Assembly (NCBI GenBank): GCA_963693365.1
Contig: CAVNZM010000010.1
Location: forward strand, 558,001-622,000
DNA: 64,000 nucleotides
From: Amoebidium appalachense
Taxonomy: Eukaryota; Ichthyosporea
Direction of reading: 5' to 3'
Shown: positions 13,607-29,337 of the stretch, piece by piece
How the letters are laid out: each line of letters begins with the position of its first letter
How positions within the stretch are numbered: the stretch's first letter is position 1
Program-made: the position numbers and the translations under genes
Notes under the pieces: generated by a model
The model's input: only the letters and a program-made list of their open reading frames with translations
The model's database searches: none
Told to the model about the DNA's origin: nothing

Positions 13607-15263
13607 ACACACTACCACCACCACCACCCACCCATCTCTCTGATGTTTGCTTGTGCCCCCACAGTCGCTGCTCGAACACGCCCAAAATGGCTGTCTGTCG
13701 GACCCCCCCGGCCTGCCCCTCTACTACGAGACCACTGCCGACGCAGATGGGCTCATGCGCTACCGCTGCATCCGGGGCACCAACGAGGTGGAGGGGGCAG
13801 TGCACAACCCCCTGGCCACCCACTTTGGGGCCACACGCATGTCGCTGCGCCTGCTGGACGCCACCATGTCCAATAGGCGCCACCGCCACAACCTGCGTGC
13901 ACACTACCGCAACCGCCTGGGCCAGGCATCGGGGCCCCCCCACTACAGCCCCTGGATTGTTGACGACATGGAGGCACTGGCGCTGATGCTGTACGGCCAT
14001 CACCTCGACCCCCAGTGGGTACCCGTAGGCTGCTACAAGCTACCGGAGGAGTACTTCAACTTTGCCCCGCTCTCCTGTGTGGCCAATGCCCCGGCGCAGG
14101 AGCCAGTTGCGGTGCCCGCACCCCCACCTCCGTCTGATAACATCGAGCCTGCAGCCAATGGCGTGATGGGCGGGCCAGAGGACTGTGAGGTCGAGGAGGG
14201 TGACGGTGCTGCCATGGGGGGGGGCAACCAGGTGGCGCGTGGTGCACCACAGCCGGACCCTGCACTGAGGGGCGACTACAAGTTCCTGGCGCAGAAGCAA
14301 CATGTGGCCATCCCCTTCCTTCCGGTGCTTACCCCTCAGGAGCGCAAGCTATTCAGCACGCTGCTCCTGGGCACCTACAAGGCACATGCAAAGCCCAACG
14401 GCCAGCTGTTCGAGGCTTTGGCCCAAGACTTCAACAAGGCTGCCTCTGTGGCTGGGGGAATCTACATGAAGGATGCGGCCTACATCAAGAAGCATTTCGA
14501 CAAGTGGAAGACCTGGCAGACGGCACATGCACAGCGCTCCACACACGAGGGCCTGGCAGATCACCGCAAGCGTATGCGCGAGGAGAGGGCAGACGCTGTG
14601 CCAGCAACCATACGGCCTGCCCCCTTGCCACCCCTCCCTGTTCCAGACGGTGTCGATGCAGGGGCGCAGCGTGAGCGGCCCTTGCCCATGCTAGTGGGCA
14701 AAAAGCATCGCAACATTGGCCCTGAGGGGCCCCTGCAGATGGATTTGCCGGTGCCCCCTCCTATGCAGCCACCCCAGAGAGCCCCCAAGACCTGCAAGAC
14801 GTGTGGCCGCCAGGGCAAGGGCTGCCCCGGCTCCAATCGGGCCAAGAGCTGCCCACGTTGGGTTGCAGCCAATCAGGATGCCATGCCACCAGCACCCGCG
14901 CTTGACATGCAGCAGGGCCATGTGCCGCACATGCCCCCTGCACCCCATCCAGGCCCGCACCACCCACATGGCTGGCCCCCACCGTGGGGCATCATGCCGC
15001 CTCAGCCCGGCCCTGCCTTCCCCATGCCTGGGCTACTGCCGCAGCACGGTCCCCATCCTTACTTGGGCCATGTGGGCCAGCCCTCGGCTGGTGGGCAGTT
15101 CCCACCCCCTTCTCGTGCATCTGCTGTGCTGGGCCTGGCGTTGCCACCTGCTGGAGAGACGCAGCTGCAATGGCACAATCGAAAGCAAAGTAATCGTGGC
15201 CGCAAGTCTGCAGGCAGCCAATCAGGATCTCAGAGTAGTCAGAGTAGCCAAACTAGTGTCTAA
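7385..15263 (+). CDS. DUF6729-like/transposase-like protein with nested DEDDy exonuclease
   Basis: Six-exon model: 7385-8535, 9513-9701, 10674-11504, 11950-12596, 13055-13261 and 13665-15263. All junction phases agree, giving about 1540 aa. Exons 1 and 5 end in GC donors. The start ATG is followed by a basic GGAREGAGR-type segment. A 10-A run at 7463-7472 must be read as 9 (or be a real frameshift) to join it to the main frame. Order: zinc-binding region with Cys207, Cys255 and Cys258; a transposase-like beta strand with Asp418 (KADHTF); a second acidic site Asp487 (FFYTD); an RNase D/WRN-type exonuclease at about 560-710 (Asp566, Glu568, Asp632, Tyr701, Asp705); a Pro-rich spacer; an RGTNEVEG motif with Glu1051; and a C-terminal Cys cluster (Cys1385, 1388, 1395, 1404). 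The exonuclease assignment is firm. The DDE reading and the DUF6729 name are from memory and pattern, not a search. Confidence 0.72.
7890..9701 (+). other. Zinc-binding and first catalytic-strand region of the transposase-like core
   Basis: Exons 1-2. The block with WLPERLSPGFMVPCPFDDH, YFCDTCKKNFAG and a following FPAYLSHRSGLDLKVVTLL segment resembles the region I know as DUF6729, found in multi-copy fungal and invertebrate proteins. Exon 2 continues without a gap in sense (VPSG-KYLSAVY across a GC-AG intron) to KADHTFQIGKL, where Asp418 occupies the position of a first DDE-transposase aspartate. The CNELG-EIRAQ junction into exon 3 supports the splice sites. Confidence 0.6.
8655..9470 (+). 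repeat. Intron 1 of the transposase-like gene: G-runs and GGT/GT repeats
   Basis: The 977-bp intron (8536-9512) is nearly all simple sequence. It has a T-run then G-run at 8642-8668, (GGT)n and (GT)n near 8715-8795, and G-runs at 8793-8830, 8895-8931, 9081-9140 and 9318-9353. The next intron (9702-10673) is C-rich at 9718-9855 and has a 58-nt G-run at about 10050-10107. Confidence 0.8.
10990..11500 (+). other. Nested DEDDy 3'-5' exonuclease domain
   Basis: Lies wholly in exon 3. ExoI is VVGLDCEW, ExoII is IIKVGKQIGTDSAHLNKD and ExoIII is TYAALDAYASLQVY. The Tyr at D minus 4 makes this the DEDDy (RNase D/WRN exonuclease) class rather than DEDDh. All four metal-binding acidic residues are present, so catalytic activity is plausible. 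It sits between the second aspartate and the third acidic motif of the transposase-like core. Confidence 0.85.
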
Positions 15264-15348
15264 TATTGGAATGTACACCAATGTAACGGATCTCATATGT
15301 GTTGTAGTGCTTCAAGTTATACCTGTTCTTCGTACAGTCATGTTAGGG

Positions 15349-15379
<31 letters not shown>

Positions 15380-15605
15380 CTAGCTTTCATTCCGAAGTTT
15401 ACTGTAAAGAATTAAAATTTAGAATCTGAGTAATAGTACAGAGCCTTTGCACTTTTCTCTGTTTGTTAGGAATTCTTTGTGATCGAGAGTATGGTGTGTT
15501 AGACTATTGGTGTTAATGTGTCCTGGAAGGTGTATAATGTCTGCTGGCCGTAGTCAGTATCTATTTTTAGGTATATAGTATATTTTTAAATGTTGGCCGC
15601 TGGCC

Positions 15606-15625
15606 AATAAATAGCAAATAATAAA
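15606..15625 (+). terminator. Candidate polyadenylation signals of the transposase-like gene
   Basis: Two AATAAA hexamers (15606-15611 and 15620-15625) lie about 345 bp after the stop codon. They come after a unique AT-rich stretch and just before the next large (GT)n block. The position fits a 3' UTR end, but transcript evidence is lacking. Confidence 0.4.
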
Positions 15626-15682
15626 CACACGATAAAGTCAACAGCGTGCCAAAAAACTAATCCCCAGCGAGCGCACCCAGTG

Positions 15683-15757
<75 letters not shown>

Positions 15758-17086
15758 CGCGCGCGTGCGTGCGTGTGTGTGTGTGTGTGTGTGCGTGCGT
15801 GCGTGCGTGTGTGCGTGTGTGCGTGTGTGCGTGTGTGCGTGTGTGTGTGTGAGTGTGTGTGTGTGTGTGTGTATGTGTGGTGTGGTGTGTGCGCGGCTTG
15901 TACATATGTACGTGTTCATGTGCACCTGTGTCGGACCTACGAAGTACATGAAAGTAAATTTTGACAGCATCGATCTGCCGGTGTGTATGTGTATGTGTGC
16001 CAGTGCAGCAGGTGTGCCTTGTAACTGATAGCTTCGCATTTTACGTGTGTGTATATATAGTAGTACGCATAGACACTTGCTGATCATTCGGATCGACATT
16101 AATATTTAATCTGTCGGTCCTCGGTTTTTTGAGTGAATGATGATCAAGTGTAAGAGCATTCACTTGGCAAGTATTAATGTTGCAGAGGCTAGCTGCAGCT
16201 GCAAGCGTCGGATGCACACTGACAATTGTCTTTTCAGCGAGTCTAACCTGCAGGCAGCAGCTGCACACATATAGGGTTGTTATCTTGCGGCACATGCACG
16301 GTGATCATTTCAGAGTAATAGAGTTCAGAGCAATGAAAATAATGAAAATAACTAAACTTTGTGACTACTTTAAAGTTGCTGAGATCATACGTGGTGCAAG
16401 CTGCACTATGAACACATGTATAGTGCTAGTAATTAATACATTTTTGTTGCCTTCTGCAGGGTTATCGTAGCTACGTCACGGCCTGCACTCAGGGGGGGGG
16501 GAGGGGGGGGGGGAGAGGGGGGATGATTCGAAGGGGGTATAAATAAGAACATGCACCTAAAGGTCTTTCCCGTGGATCCTCCCCCCTCCCCCCCCCCACC
16601 TCTCCCTCCCCCGGGGCCCCATACTATGATATCTAGGCCCAATATTATATGCCCCTTCCCCCCCCCCCCCCCTCCCTCTCCGGATCCCCGGACCCCACTT
16701 CCCTACCCGGAGGCTCAAGAGCTCCCCCCTTCCCCTTCCCCCCCCTCCCCCCCCCCCCCCCCCCCCAAGGCTTACGGGGGCCCTTCTTCATCGAGGGGGA
16801 GGGGGTGGGGGTGGGGGGGGTGGGGGGAGGGGGTGGGGGGAGGGAAGTGGAAGGCGGGGGTGGATGCATGTCAGCCTAGGTGAATTCAATTGTTTAACTC
16901 CAGTGTGCAGGACTGGTCTGAAGGCTTAAGAAAACAACGAGGAAATGGGGTCCAGTGGAGGTGGTGGTGGTGTTCTGTGTGTGTGTGTACACGTGCACGT
17001 ATGTGTGTGGTTTTTTTAAGGGGTGAGTGGTGGTGGTGGTGGTGGTGGTGGTCACCGTGGTGGTGGTGTGTGTGTCTGGTGTGTGT

Positions 17087-17117
<31 letters not shown>

Positions 17118-18343
17118 GGGGGGGGGGGGATAGAAAGAAAAACTGCTCGTGGGTCACTGTTTTTCGTCACTGTATTTGTAACGGGCCGCTCATATTTATA
17201 TAACTACTTTAATTTAAGTACACGTGTTCATTATCATATACGATGGCCAAATATAGAAATTTTGGCGTCGAAGTTCTTGGAGCTAAAAAAACGTTTAAAA
17301 GGGGGAAATAATAGCTTGGCCCCAAATTTACCTTGCCGTTTTTAGCGAATGTATTTTTTATTCATGAGTTCTAGTGTTTCAGTGAGTGCACGTGCCTGCC
17401 TCAGGCTGATCATGACAACTGCAACACACCATTCCTACATGGATATCAACCAAAAGAAAATAGTATATACTGTGGTGGTCTCCTAAACCTTGTGCGGCAT
17501 GCGCATACATGATATTACAGTGACGCATGTGCATATTATTGTTCTGTACACCGGAGTGTGCCGGTGCACGTGGCTGTTTTGTGCACATGTTACAATAGCA
17601 GCACGATCTCCCTAAACTCCATGTTTACACATCCCTCACCCTGGCTCTGCCTTGTCGGTGCTCCAAAACACACATACAAATCCCCCTAGACTCAGTGCCT
17701 GCACATGGTCGCATTCACGTGCAGGTCACGTGACACATGCGATGCCATACTGCCGTCTACAGCAACAACCACGGCAGCATGTATACCGGCCCAGCACGAG
17801 ATATACTTATCGGCAGCCCACTGAACTCGCCCATTTTCTCTTTTTCATGTATGTCCCTCCTTTTTTGTAAAATCACCCTTTTTGGCCTCCCGGTAGTGGA
17901 TTTTGCAGGATTTGACTTCTTTGAGGTCCAAAAACCTCAAATTTTCCCCGGCGGGGCCGGGGAGGGAGAATTCAAAAATTGCCCGCTCCTGATATGGTAC
18001 CCGGGCCAAAAAAACAGATTCTGAGTGCGGGACTGGGCTGCCGTGAGCCTGCCTCGCCGCGACTCATCCCGGATGATATCGATGGATCATGAAAACTTCG
18101 GCCGTGTCAAGAGAAGGACTGAAAGGGAAGGGAAAAAGTTCTCAGGGAGGCGAGGCTTTTAGATATCTACGAAATTAAATTTCTGTTTATTAGACTTACA
18201 AAAACACTGACAATATTTGCAGAGGCTTTGGCTATTTTTGGCACAGATCATTACCGCATCCAAAACCTTGCAAAGCACAAAAACACGCAAGCTTTGTTAA
18301 CAAAAAAGACAACACATGTGTCCAGCAATAGAGAGGTTTCAAA
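15626..18343. repeat. Intergenic: (GT)n/(GC)n, G/C runs, unique AT-rich DNA
   Basis: A G-run at 15347-15379 precedes this block. (GT)n with CG-alternating interruptions lies at 15682-15890. Mixed G- and C-rich tracts fill 16493-16860. (GGT)n, (GT)n and a G-run lie at 16960-17130. From 17131 to 18343 the sequence is largely unique, and I found no convincing gene in it. Confidence 0.7.
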
Positions 18344-20123
18344 ATGGATTCGCCCATGGCCCCTTTTTTATGGCTTCCAGACGAAACTCTCACTCACATT
18401 TTCACGCTAGCAAGCACAAGCGATGAAACCATCCTGATCAGCCTCGCTTTTACGTGCAGGCGTTTCACAGCAGTTGCCTCTGAAGCTTGGCTTGAAAGAG
18501 TCTCTGCCGATCCTCTAGCCTACTGGAACGCACACCCCTGTTTAAACGAACAAAAAATCCTCTCTCTTTTCACCAAACTATACGGCAAAGAACAGCCAGA
18601 CAACGACACGCGTCCGTCCCAGCACCCTGCCTGTCTGTGTGTTGCTGCCTCTTTCGGATACTGTGAGGTTGTTCGTTTCCTTCTGCGGCGTTTCGAGTTC
18701 TCCCCCTTGAGTGTGGCCTTTGCCTCGCACTGTGCGCGTGTTAACGCCCATGAAAGTCTGGTCCCTGTGTTTCCCGACGTTTCCAGCGACGATATTGAGC
18801 GCTCCTGGGAATCAACCGAATCTCCCGGGCCTTTTCTCACCGTTGTTTTCCGGTTTGCTAACGACCAGAGCCACACTCTAAGACTTATCCATATTCCCGT
18901 CGTAGAGTACCCAAAGCTGTTGGGCAAACAAATCCGGCTTCCTGGCGTAAGCGAGTTTTGGGGGGGAGAAACAGTGTTGAGTCACTACCGACCTTTTGTC
19001 GTTTACACGGCCCGAATTACGAGGGAGAACTGGGAAGACATCACCAATGCGCTACCTCGGGACGGCGTCACGACCAACTGGCCTTACTTGACCATGTGCA
19101 TCCCTGCCTTTCCACCAGTCATAGCCGCCTGTTTTGCGAATGAAATGCAGTTTACCCTCGTTTCTAGAGAGATTCCCTTTGTGGTTTTGTTGCACGTTGG
19201 CTTCTTTCACCCCAAACACACCCTGTGCTCGTATAGATTGGGACCTGCGTGCGAGTGCGTTTGTTGAGCTGTTTGGTGGAATCCGCCGCTACACAGTCGA
19301 CACCATTGCCGACATGATCGTAACGGAAGAACCTGTGCAGGCAGGGGCGCGTAGGATGTTTAGCACGTTCCTGCTTCCGTCGGGCGCCCAAAATCTGGAA
19401 AACATTGGCTACCCACTGACAGCATTGGTTGCGGGTGTTTGTGGCCTGGAAACTATGCGCACAGCAAGCCCGCGTTTTTCGCGGACGAGATATTGTTTGG
19501 GTGATGCCAATCTCGAGCACATTGGGAGGTTGGCGCTTTGTTTCGGGCACATGGACACGGCAGCCATTAGCCTGATGCCCCATGAGGTCAGGGCAGAGCT
19601 TGCAAGTTGCCTCTCAAAAGAAAACGACACCTCAAAATGGGCCACCCTGCAAGCGGCCGCAGAGGTGACTGCATACTTCGAAGCAAACCGAATGAACGAC
19701 GGAATTAGAGCACTTGCTTTGCTGCGCCAAGTCGCGCCGCTCCAGAAGACTTCGGCAGTATTTTCTGCGTACCTGCGCATGTTTTTCAAACACGACTTTG
19801 CAGGCCCTCAGGTTCGTAGCTACACAAGTGGAGTACCGGAAGAGAGACTTCGCCTGCAAGACACCCTCCTGCAGTGGTTTTCTTCGTGTTCTATTACCGC
19901 CGATGCTGCACGTGTGGCTGTCTTCTGTTTTGTTCCCAACAACGAGAAAAATTCTGTCTCTGACCGACTTGGGCGGCAGCTGCTGGCGCTACTCAAAGAC
20001 GAAAGGTTTCGGCAGCCACAACCCGCACGGACCTTCCTTTTCCTCGCAGCCAAATGGAGGCTCTACCCAGAGGTGAAAGATGCACTTCTGGCCATCCCAA
20101 CCCTTCCTATCGGTGCAACATGA
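18344..20123 (+). CDS. F-box/ankyrin-like protein, copy B, one frameshift
   Basis: Two long overlapping frames, 18344-19267 (307 aa) and 19134-20123 (329 aa), together cover one intron-less gene. The start is supported because copies A and C also begin MD(S/A). An F-box lies at residues about 7-50 (FLWLPDETLTHIFTLAS, then LAFTCRRFTAVASEAWLERV), which would recruit Skp1 for SCF ubiquitin ligase. A single ankyrin-like unit follows (CLCVAASFGYCEVVRFLLRR). The rest is a conserved region of unknown fold, ending RLGRQLLALLKDERFRQPQPARTFLFLAAKWRLYPEV and IPTLPIGAT. The break lies between about 19180 and 19250: compared with copy A there are small net insertions, and no GT-AG intron restores the frame. 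It is either a recent pseudogene or a base-call error. Substrate unknown. Confidence 0.7.
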
Positions 20124-20232
20124 TGCTTTTCTTCTCCACTCACACGCAAGAAGGTATGGTCGTACTGCTCCCCCCCCCCCCCCCCCCCCTCCCTCCCTCC
20201 CCGTTTCCCCTTCGGAAAAAAAAAAAGGAAGG

Positions 20233-20268
<36 letters not shown>

Positions 20269-21056
20269 TGATGGTAAAAATGCGCCTCAAATGGTTGCCT
20301 CAGCAGCACCACCACCCAGGCCCTGTTTTTTTCTTTTCAAGATTTCTGGTTATGAGTTACACACAGAAGTCTTGGGCGGGAATAGCCTTTCTTCATTTTA
20401 TTTTTATTTCATTTTATTTTAATCTTTTAAATGTATGTTTATTTTCTCTATTTAAATCTTGTTTTGTGTTTTTGTTGTTTATTAATTTATTTATTATTTT
20501 TTATTTTTTATTTGTTTTTTGTTTTTGATTTTTTTTTTTTTTTTTGGGGGGGGGGGGGGGGGGGTGGGGAAAGGGGGGGGGGCTGGTTGGCTAACACTGT
20601 ATGTGGTTTGAGATGCACACTCAACAGTTTTGTTGCATTCTGCACACGGTCTTCTTTCACTAAATGGATGCCAACATTGTGATACACCTGCATATGCATA
20701 TAAATATACAGGACAAACACACACCAGGCACACGTTGCACAGTGATTCAATTTGCACTCACTCTAGCCTTCACCCACACGCACGAATTGACAAGACAGCA
20801 TCTACTGCCTATGGCATCACATCGACCGCATGCACATGTTCATTTACACCTCTGTACACATCTAAGCACTTACAGATACAACCGTCCAAATGCATGCATT
20901 TACAGACCCCCCCCCTCCCCCCTCCCCCCCCCCTCCCCCCCCCCCCCCCCCCCCCACCCCACCACCCCAGCCCCCACATACGCACCCACACGCAGGCACA
21001 CACACACGCACACGCACACACACGCACACACACGCACACACGCACACACACATACA

Positions 21057-21114
<58 letters not shown>

Positions 21115-21938
21115 CACACGTGCGCACACACACACACACAGTGTCACGCACACAGTTCAGACTCGGCAACTTGTGGATCCCAACTGGAATATCCCCTACT
21201 ATTTTGCAGTGGATTGACGTAGCCTGCACGGCCAGGCGACAGCACGGACACTGTGGCTTTTGGTAGTTTGCATTTAGGTGGCTGTGTTAGTGATAGACGA
21301 AATCTTGTTGCTATCGTGTTTTGTGGTCCTTGTGTGGAAACTTGACTAGGGCTTTTTTCCGTTGAAGAAATTTACCGTGTTCCCATGTATGCAGTACCAG
21401 AGAGAAAATAATTTTTGAGATGTATAGAAACACATTGGAAATCAATTGGCATAAACCGCTGCGCGTTAGACTTTCTTCTCCTTTTTGGAACTGTTTGTTC
21501 TTTTACTGCCGTTAGACTGAATGGGCGCCGTGCCCCCAGGAGCCATATATCAGAGGGGGGGGGAAAGGGGGAGGGGGAGGGTTACTTGTGGCTGATTTAA
21601 TTTGACGTGTGTGTTTAGCGTGAACTGTTGAAGTATTCCATCTTTTGGATGGCGTGTGGCGGCCGAATATGACAACACAAAAGGGTTTTGGTTAATAAAG
21701 TAAGTTTTGAACATCACAGTTCTCAGAAGCAAATGCTGTCCCGTGTGTGTGCGCGTGTGTGCATGCGTGTGTGTGTGATACACGTACACATACGTGTGTG
21801 CGTGCGTGCATGTGTCCGTGTGTGTGTGCTTTTGTGTGTGTGTGTGGTGGTGGTGGGGGGGGGGGGGGGGGATTTGAAGGTGTTGGCACTACCGTGTGCT
21901 TGTCGGTGGATAATATGGCCAGGTTCAAAAAATCAAAC

Positions 21939-21985
<47 letters not shown>

Positions 21986-22541
21986 ACACACACACACCAC
22001 ATACCTCCCCCCACCGGGACACACACACGAACACCCGGACACTCACTGCCCAGATCCCCAGCAAATAAAAATTTACGAAAAAAGAAATATCATACCAAAC
22101 TGCAAAATGCAGGCCATGATACCAAAAATGCACGTAGTGCAGAGAACATTGAGCCCGATGCTCTTGAGGCCTCTAGGAAAAAGGCCAATAATAAATTTTA
22201 AATGCACCAACCAACAGCGCATTAAAATTTAAAAAGACCCGGCAAGTGTGAGACAGTGCTAGAACTACAGATACCGTCCACCATTAAGAATACCCGCCCA
22301 TAAGAATACGCTAGCGGCCAAGTCCGTTTTTTTTTTTAAGAATATGCACCGCAGTCAGATTTTGGGATATTAATGGCGGACTGACCTATACTTTGCTGGA
22401 TCATGCATACTCATGCCCCCCCCCCCCCCCCCCCCCCTCCCCCCTCCCGCCTCCAGTCCCCTTCTTCCCCCCCCCCCCCCCCCCCCCCCTCCCCCCTCAA
22501 CACACACACCAACCCTTCGGAGCCTAGCCATGTCTTCCCCC

Positions 22542-22581
<40 letters not shown>

Positions 22582-23139
22582 GCAGGTCCCGCTCATATAA
22601 GATTGAATATGACAGCGGCCATGCAAAAACTTTAAGAATATGCACCGCGACCACGTTGGGGGGGGGGGGGGTCTTGATGGCGGACAGCATCTGTAGCACA
22701 TGTACAAATACCCCTGTGCTCACGGGTGACTATCTCACTGCCCAGCTTTGTTTCCAATACCTGCGCACCCACGTCAAACACATATAGATCACACTCCTAA
22801 CCCGTTGATTAGTTAGTTTTTTTTTCTTTTTTTTTTTTTTTTTTTTTTTTTCTCGGATGTATTGTCTGTAGGGTCAGGTGTTCATGCGCTGTGACCGTAT
22901 ATTAGGTAACATTACTAAGGGGTGTATTGCATCTGTAGTATGATCATGTGACATATCATGCATATGGGGCACATGTTGTGTTTCCGATTCGCCGGAGGGA
23001 GCGGCCAATAAAGTGCAATGATCCCCTCAATTTAAAGGCTCGCACCGTCACATCTGGTCATAATGAGTGTTTCTCGTCACTGAACTTCAACCACAATTTG
23101 AACCGTAAAAGACTAATAATAAAAACTAACCACGTACGC
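20124..23139. repeat. Intergenic repeats: C/G runs, T-rich block, (CA)n
   Basis: C-run at 20168-20188 and G-run at 20237-20267. A T-rich stretch at 20395-20545 ends in a G-run. C-runs at 20908-20955 lead into (CA)n with CG interruptions at 20990-21145. Unique sequence at 21150-21720 holds no recognisable gene. (GT)n lies at 21740-21850, long C-runs at 21940-21983, 22417-22490 and 22545-22579, and a T-run at 22818-22851. Confidence 0.7.
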
Positions 23140-23177
23140 ACACACAGATGCACGCACGCACACACATGCACACACAT

Positions 23178-23224
<47 letters not shown>

Positions 23225-23640
23225 TGCATACACGCGCGCGCGCACCCACACATGCACACATATGCACACACGTGCACACACGTGCACACACGTGCACACA
23301 CATGCACACACGTGCACACACACACACACACGTGCACACGCATGCATACACGCGCGCGCGCACACACACACGCGCGCGCGCGCACCCACGTGCGCACGCG
23401 TGCACCCACGTGCGCACGCGTGCACCCACGTGCACACACGTGCACACACGTGCACCCATGTGCACACACGTGCACACACGTGCACACACGTGCACACGCG
23501 TGCACACGCGTGCACACGCGTGCACACACGTGCACACACGTGCACACACGTGCACACACGTGCACACACAGCTTTCACGAGCACTAAAGGCACGTGCTCA
23601 CACATACAAGCTCTGAACTCACATACACGTGCACACACAT

Positions 23641-23714
<74 letters not shown>

Positions 23715-24130
23715 ACACGCATGCATACACGCACGCGCGCACCCACACATGCACACATATGCACACACGTGCACGCACGTACACACACGTGCACACACAT
23801 GCACACACGTGCACACACACACACACACGTGCACACGCATGCATACACGCGCGCGCGCACACACACACGCGCGCGTGTATGCATACACGCGCGCGCGCGC
23901 ATGCATACACGCGCGCGCGCGCACCCACGTGCACACGCGTGCACCCACGTGCACCCACGTGCACCCACGTGCACCCATATGCACACACGTGCACACACGT
24001 GCACACACGTGCACACGCGTGCACACACGTGCACACGCGTGCACACACGTGCACACACGTGCACATACAGCTTTCACGAGCACTAAAGGCACGTGCTCAC
24101 ACATACAAGCTCTGAACTCACACGTGTACA
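23140..24130 (+). repeat. Duplicated (CA)n/CACGTG array
   Basis: Two related blocks, about 23140-23635 and 23636-24130. Each consists of pure (CA)n, then alternating CG/CA, then a ladder of GTGCACACAC units, each creating a CACGTG palindrome. I count about 35 CACGTG sites. Each block ends with the same unique tag (CTTTCACGAGCACTAAAGG, at 23572 and 24070), giving a period near 498 bp. Confidence 0.8.
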
Positions 24131-24352
24131 CACACACCCACACTGACACACACACACATACACTGACACACACGCGGGCACACACACACACCGTGCACAC
24201 ACACACTTTCACACGTACACACACACACACAAATACAGCTATGATCATAAGATGTTAGCATATGTCGAATACCCCAGCCAGTATGATCATTGAACCGGTG
24301 ATATGCGTATACAAAGCAGCTCAGTGACTTTGAAGACCGAACATGCGGCATC

Positions 24353-24388
<36 letters not shown>

Positions 24389-24628
24389 GCCCCCCGCGGG
24401 GGTTCTTTCCCCAACCTGCCATATCCTCAGCCCCACATAATTTATTCAATCTCCGATTCAGACTCCCCAGGGCACATATGGACGACAAACACATCAACGA
24501 TCAGGTGTTCCGTGTGCATCCACGGCCTGTTATATATATGCGAGTGCACACCAACACATTCAAATGCATATGCACCTATACAGCACAACCTGCAATAAAC
24601 CAAACACGCATAAATCCCCCGTCCCCCC

Positions 24629-24661
<33 letters not shown>

Positions 24662-24698
24662 ACACACAAACACACACACGTACACAACCAAAAAAAAA

Positions 24699-24731
<33 letters not shown>

Positions 24732-25061
24732 TAAGAACGAAAAAAAACATGCACTGCACGTACAGAGGTCATTCGGTATTAAGATAATTTGCCTATAAGA
24801 TAAATAGTACTAGAATTTTTGGAAACAAATAAGATTTTAGGAACTATCGAACTTTAATGAAAAATAAGATAAACGGGGGGGGGGGGGGGGGGGGGGGGTG
24901 CTCTGCAGCTGACTTCCCGAGGCTGTTCCAGTCTAGAAGCGTAAGCACCTTTTGCTCGTGAATGTGTGTGTGCATATCCTTGTCTACGTGAGGATTTTGT
25001 ATACGTGTGTCACAGGGTGTATTTGTTTGTGGTTTGTGTGTGTGTGTGTGTGTTAGTGTGT
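24131..25061. repeat. Intergenic C-, A- and G-runs
   Basis: A C-run at 24354-24386, then unique sequence. A C-run at 24631-24661 is followed by (CA)n and an A-run to 24729, and a G-run lies at 24875-24898. No coding sequence was recognised. Confidence 0.6.

Positions 25062-29337
<4,276 letters not shown>

Noticed and set aside
19180-19240. Intron that would repair copy B of the F-box gene
   Set aside because: The only plausible GT...TATAG pair is 56 bp and leaves the downstream block in the wrong frame; the homologous region of copy A is colinear and coding.
23260-24060. Regularly spaced repeat that might suggest a CRISPR array
   Set aside because: Units are 10-bp microsatellite variants without unique spacers, and the context is eukaryotic.
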